Source: Hymenolepis diminuta
Taxonomy: Eukaryota; Platyhelminthes; Cestoda; Cyclophyllidea; Hymenolepididae
Length of the DNA stretch: 64,000 nucleotides
Assembly (NCBI GenBank): GCA_900708905.1
Contig: CAADRB010000003.1
Coordinates: 24,756-88,755 of the forward strand
Direction of reading: 5' to 3'
Below, one piece after another: positions 62,601 to 64,000 of this stretch (the stretch's first letter is position 1; each line of letters starts with the position of its first letter). Made by a program: the position numbers and the translations under genes. The notes below the pieces were generated by a model. That model saw nothing but the letters and a program-made list of their open reading frames with translations, did not search any database and was not told where the DNA came from.

Positions 62601-64000
62601 AATAATGATGACCTGCGAAAAAAAATATTGAATGTATTTTTAATAAATATTATTTTTTATTATTAATAAAATAAGCTTTCCTGGTGATAGTTAAATAAAA
62701 TTTGTGAATTTAAACGGTATTTTGATAAAAATAATTAAATAAACAAACAACATTTACCACGAAGTCTCTACGGTATTTAATCATGTGAGTAAACACATTA
62801 TTTATGTGTTTAATAATTAACTAATTTAATTACACTTCACACTGAAAGTCTCAATAAACACGAGTTTATTGCACTGGGCTACATTAAGTAATAAATTAAT
62901 AAATGCTTTTCTGGCCACGAAAAAAATGGCATAAAAATATTAATGAAAACGATGTGATTAGTACAAAATCAAAAAGGGCATCCGGGTCTAATTCGGTTCC
63001 AGCTATTGAAGCATCCAGTCAAAATTCGCTTTATTTCTATTTGTGACAAAATATCCAGGTTAATTTAGCTTCAGCCAATCGCGCTTGAGCACGTATTTTG
63101 TTCATAAGTCTCTTGTCACATTCAAATAATGACTCTTCTATTTAAACATATGATTTTAACTGACTTCTTTAATACCATCTCTATTTTTATGACTGGATGG
63201 ATTTCTTAGAGGAGAAACAACCTTTGAAGTTGTTATCAGTTTTGTAATTTACAAATTACTTTGAGTACAATGATAAAACATCTCGAATAACATATCTAAT
63301 ACACAATTTCTTTCAAGAGACACTCTTGGATCATATAGCTACACCTTGCGGAAGTCGAAAAGATCCAAAACTGCGCTTTTTGTAAGCAATTGGACTCCAG
63401 TATTTCCTTATATTCAATAAAACATAAATTCAGCACTTAGAACTTTTCTAAAGTTAAGAAAGCAGCCTTGTAACGTCTATATATAGGCCATTCTTATCCT
63501 ACAGTTTGACTTTATATTACGCAAACAAATATCGTGTACTTTTGAGATCAGAATGTTGTAACGAAAATATTTAAATGCGCAATATAAAGTTGATGTGCTG
63601 ATGTGGAGACTAGTCTAATTACGTCAGTCGGATCACCACAAATTCTGATCCAATGTGTTATCCCCCTTTTGCACTCCTTTGTTAGACCCTAATAACTATT
63701 CCTCTCCTTTAAATAAATGACATGGTACAATGAAATCCGAAATCTAAGTTTCTTATTACATTTCAAAAACAAACGACTAAATATAAAAAAATTAAAGATA
63801 AAATTTAAATAAAGCAGTGAATTTGAGACAAATTAAATGAATTTCAAGTTATTGTAAAATAATTATTGAAAAATGGGTAAAAAATGTCACTTTTTCATCC
63901 AAGCATTTAACCTCCTCGCTTGATTAACTTGGAATAACTCTTGTTGCACATGACTACTACAATCTGTAAAATAGAAAATGCGATTATATAAACTGTTAAA
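53691..64000. other. Very AT-rich spacer, 3' part of the window
   Basis: Long A/T-rich stretches dominate (notably 54-55.5 kb and 58.5-60 kb). No gene is recognised. Locally more GC-balanced islands at about 55500-55720, 56090-56350, 56600-56840 and 62290-62590 carry reading frames of 60-100 codons, some next to fair splice sites, but none matches a known family. A 27-base A/T palindrome lies at 59129-59155. Confidence 0.55.
54402..54421 (+). repeat. G-quadruplex motif
   Basis: The sequence is GGG-A-GGGGG-AA-GGG-A-GGGGG: four G runs with loops of 1, 2 and 1 base, which meets the standard G3+N1-7 rule. It is isolated in very AT-rich surroundings. Confidence 0.8.

Noticed and set aside
1..64000. 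tRNA, rRNA, CRISPR, riboswitch or bacterial operon features
   Set aside because: I looked for cloverleaf A/B-box motifs, conserved rRNA blocks and regular repeat-spacer arrays and saw none. A tRNAscan-SE/Infernal run would be decisive.

Overview
The window looks like nuclear DNA of an invertebrate animal. It is roughly two-thirds A+T by eye and gene-poor, full of decayed transposable elements, with no operons or ribosome-binding sites. The most likely source is a flatworm (trematode or cestode). The reasons are LTR repeats that end in a tRNA-Trp-type primer-binding site, as in the CsRn1 clade of Ty3/Gypsy elements first described in Clonorchis, a FMRFamide-receptor-like GPCR with unusual motifs, and very long AT-rich spacers. 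The phylum is an inference; no species call is made.

Only one gene can be called with confidence: an uninterrupted 466-residue rhodopsin-family (class A) G-protein-coupled receptor at 44712-46112 on the + strand. Its seven membrane segments, long third intracellular loop and modified motifs (ERF for DRY, NFxxY for NPxxY, no visible TM3 disulfide cysteine) resemble FMRFamide/neuropeptide receptors. Just upstream lie CCAAT boxes and a possible 83-base 5'UTR intron.

Most other recognisable content is mobile DNA. (1) A full-length but dead mariner element of 1313 bp (24975-26287), with matching ends and TA target sites. (2) A 5'-truncated relative at 33305-34015 that shares a 501-bp perfectly identical block with it, with diverged sequence on both sides. 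(3) A decayed transposase of a different mariner/IS630-type lineage at 39435-40110. (4) A dispersed family of LTR-like repeats at about 13.4, 14.3, 15.1, 20.2, 35.0, 38.5 and 53.2 kb. One pair brackets a primer-binding site and a frameshifted gag fragment (14312-15262), which makes it an internally deleted Ty3/Gypsy-type element.

Region by region: 1-12.8 kb is spacer with a widely spaced 46-bp direct repeat; 12.8-15.3 kb is an LTR-retroelement cluster; 15.3-25 kb is spacer with one LTR; 25-34 kb holds the two mariners and one possible exon; 34-40.1 kb holds two LTRs and the third transposase; 40-44.5 kb is spacer; 44.5-46.1 kb is the GPCR; 46.1-64 kb is very AT-rich spacer with one LTR, a perfect hairpin and a G-quadruplex motif. 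Many reading frames of 60-100 codons occur, about what chance gives at this composition. A few with plausible splice sites are reported as weak candidates. I did not find a convincing new multi-gene system. The most unusual signal is the identity block shared by the two mariner copies.
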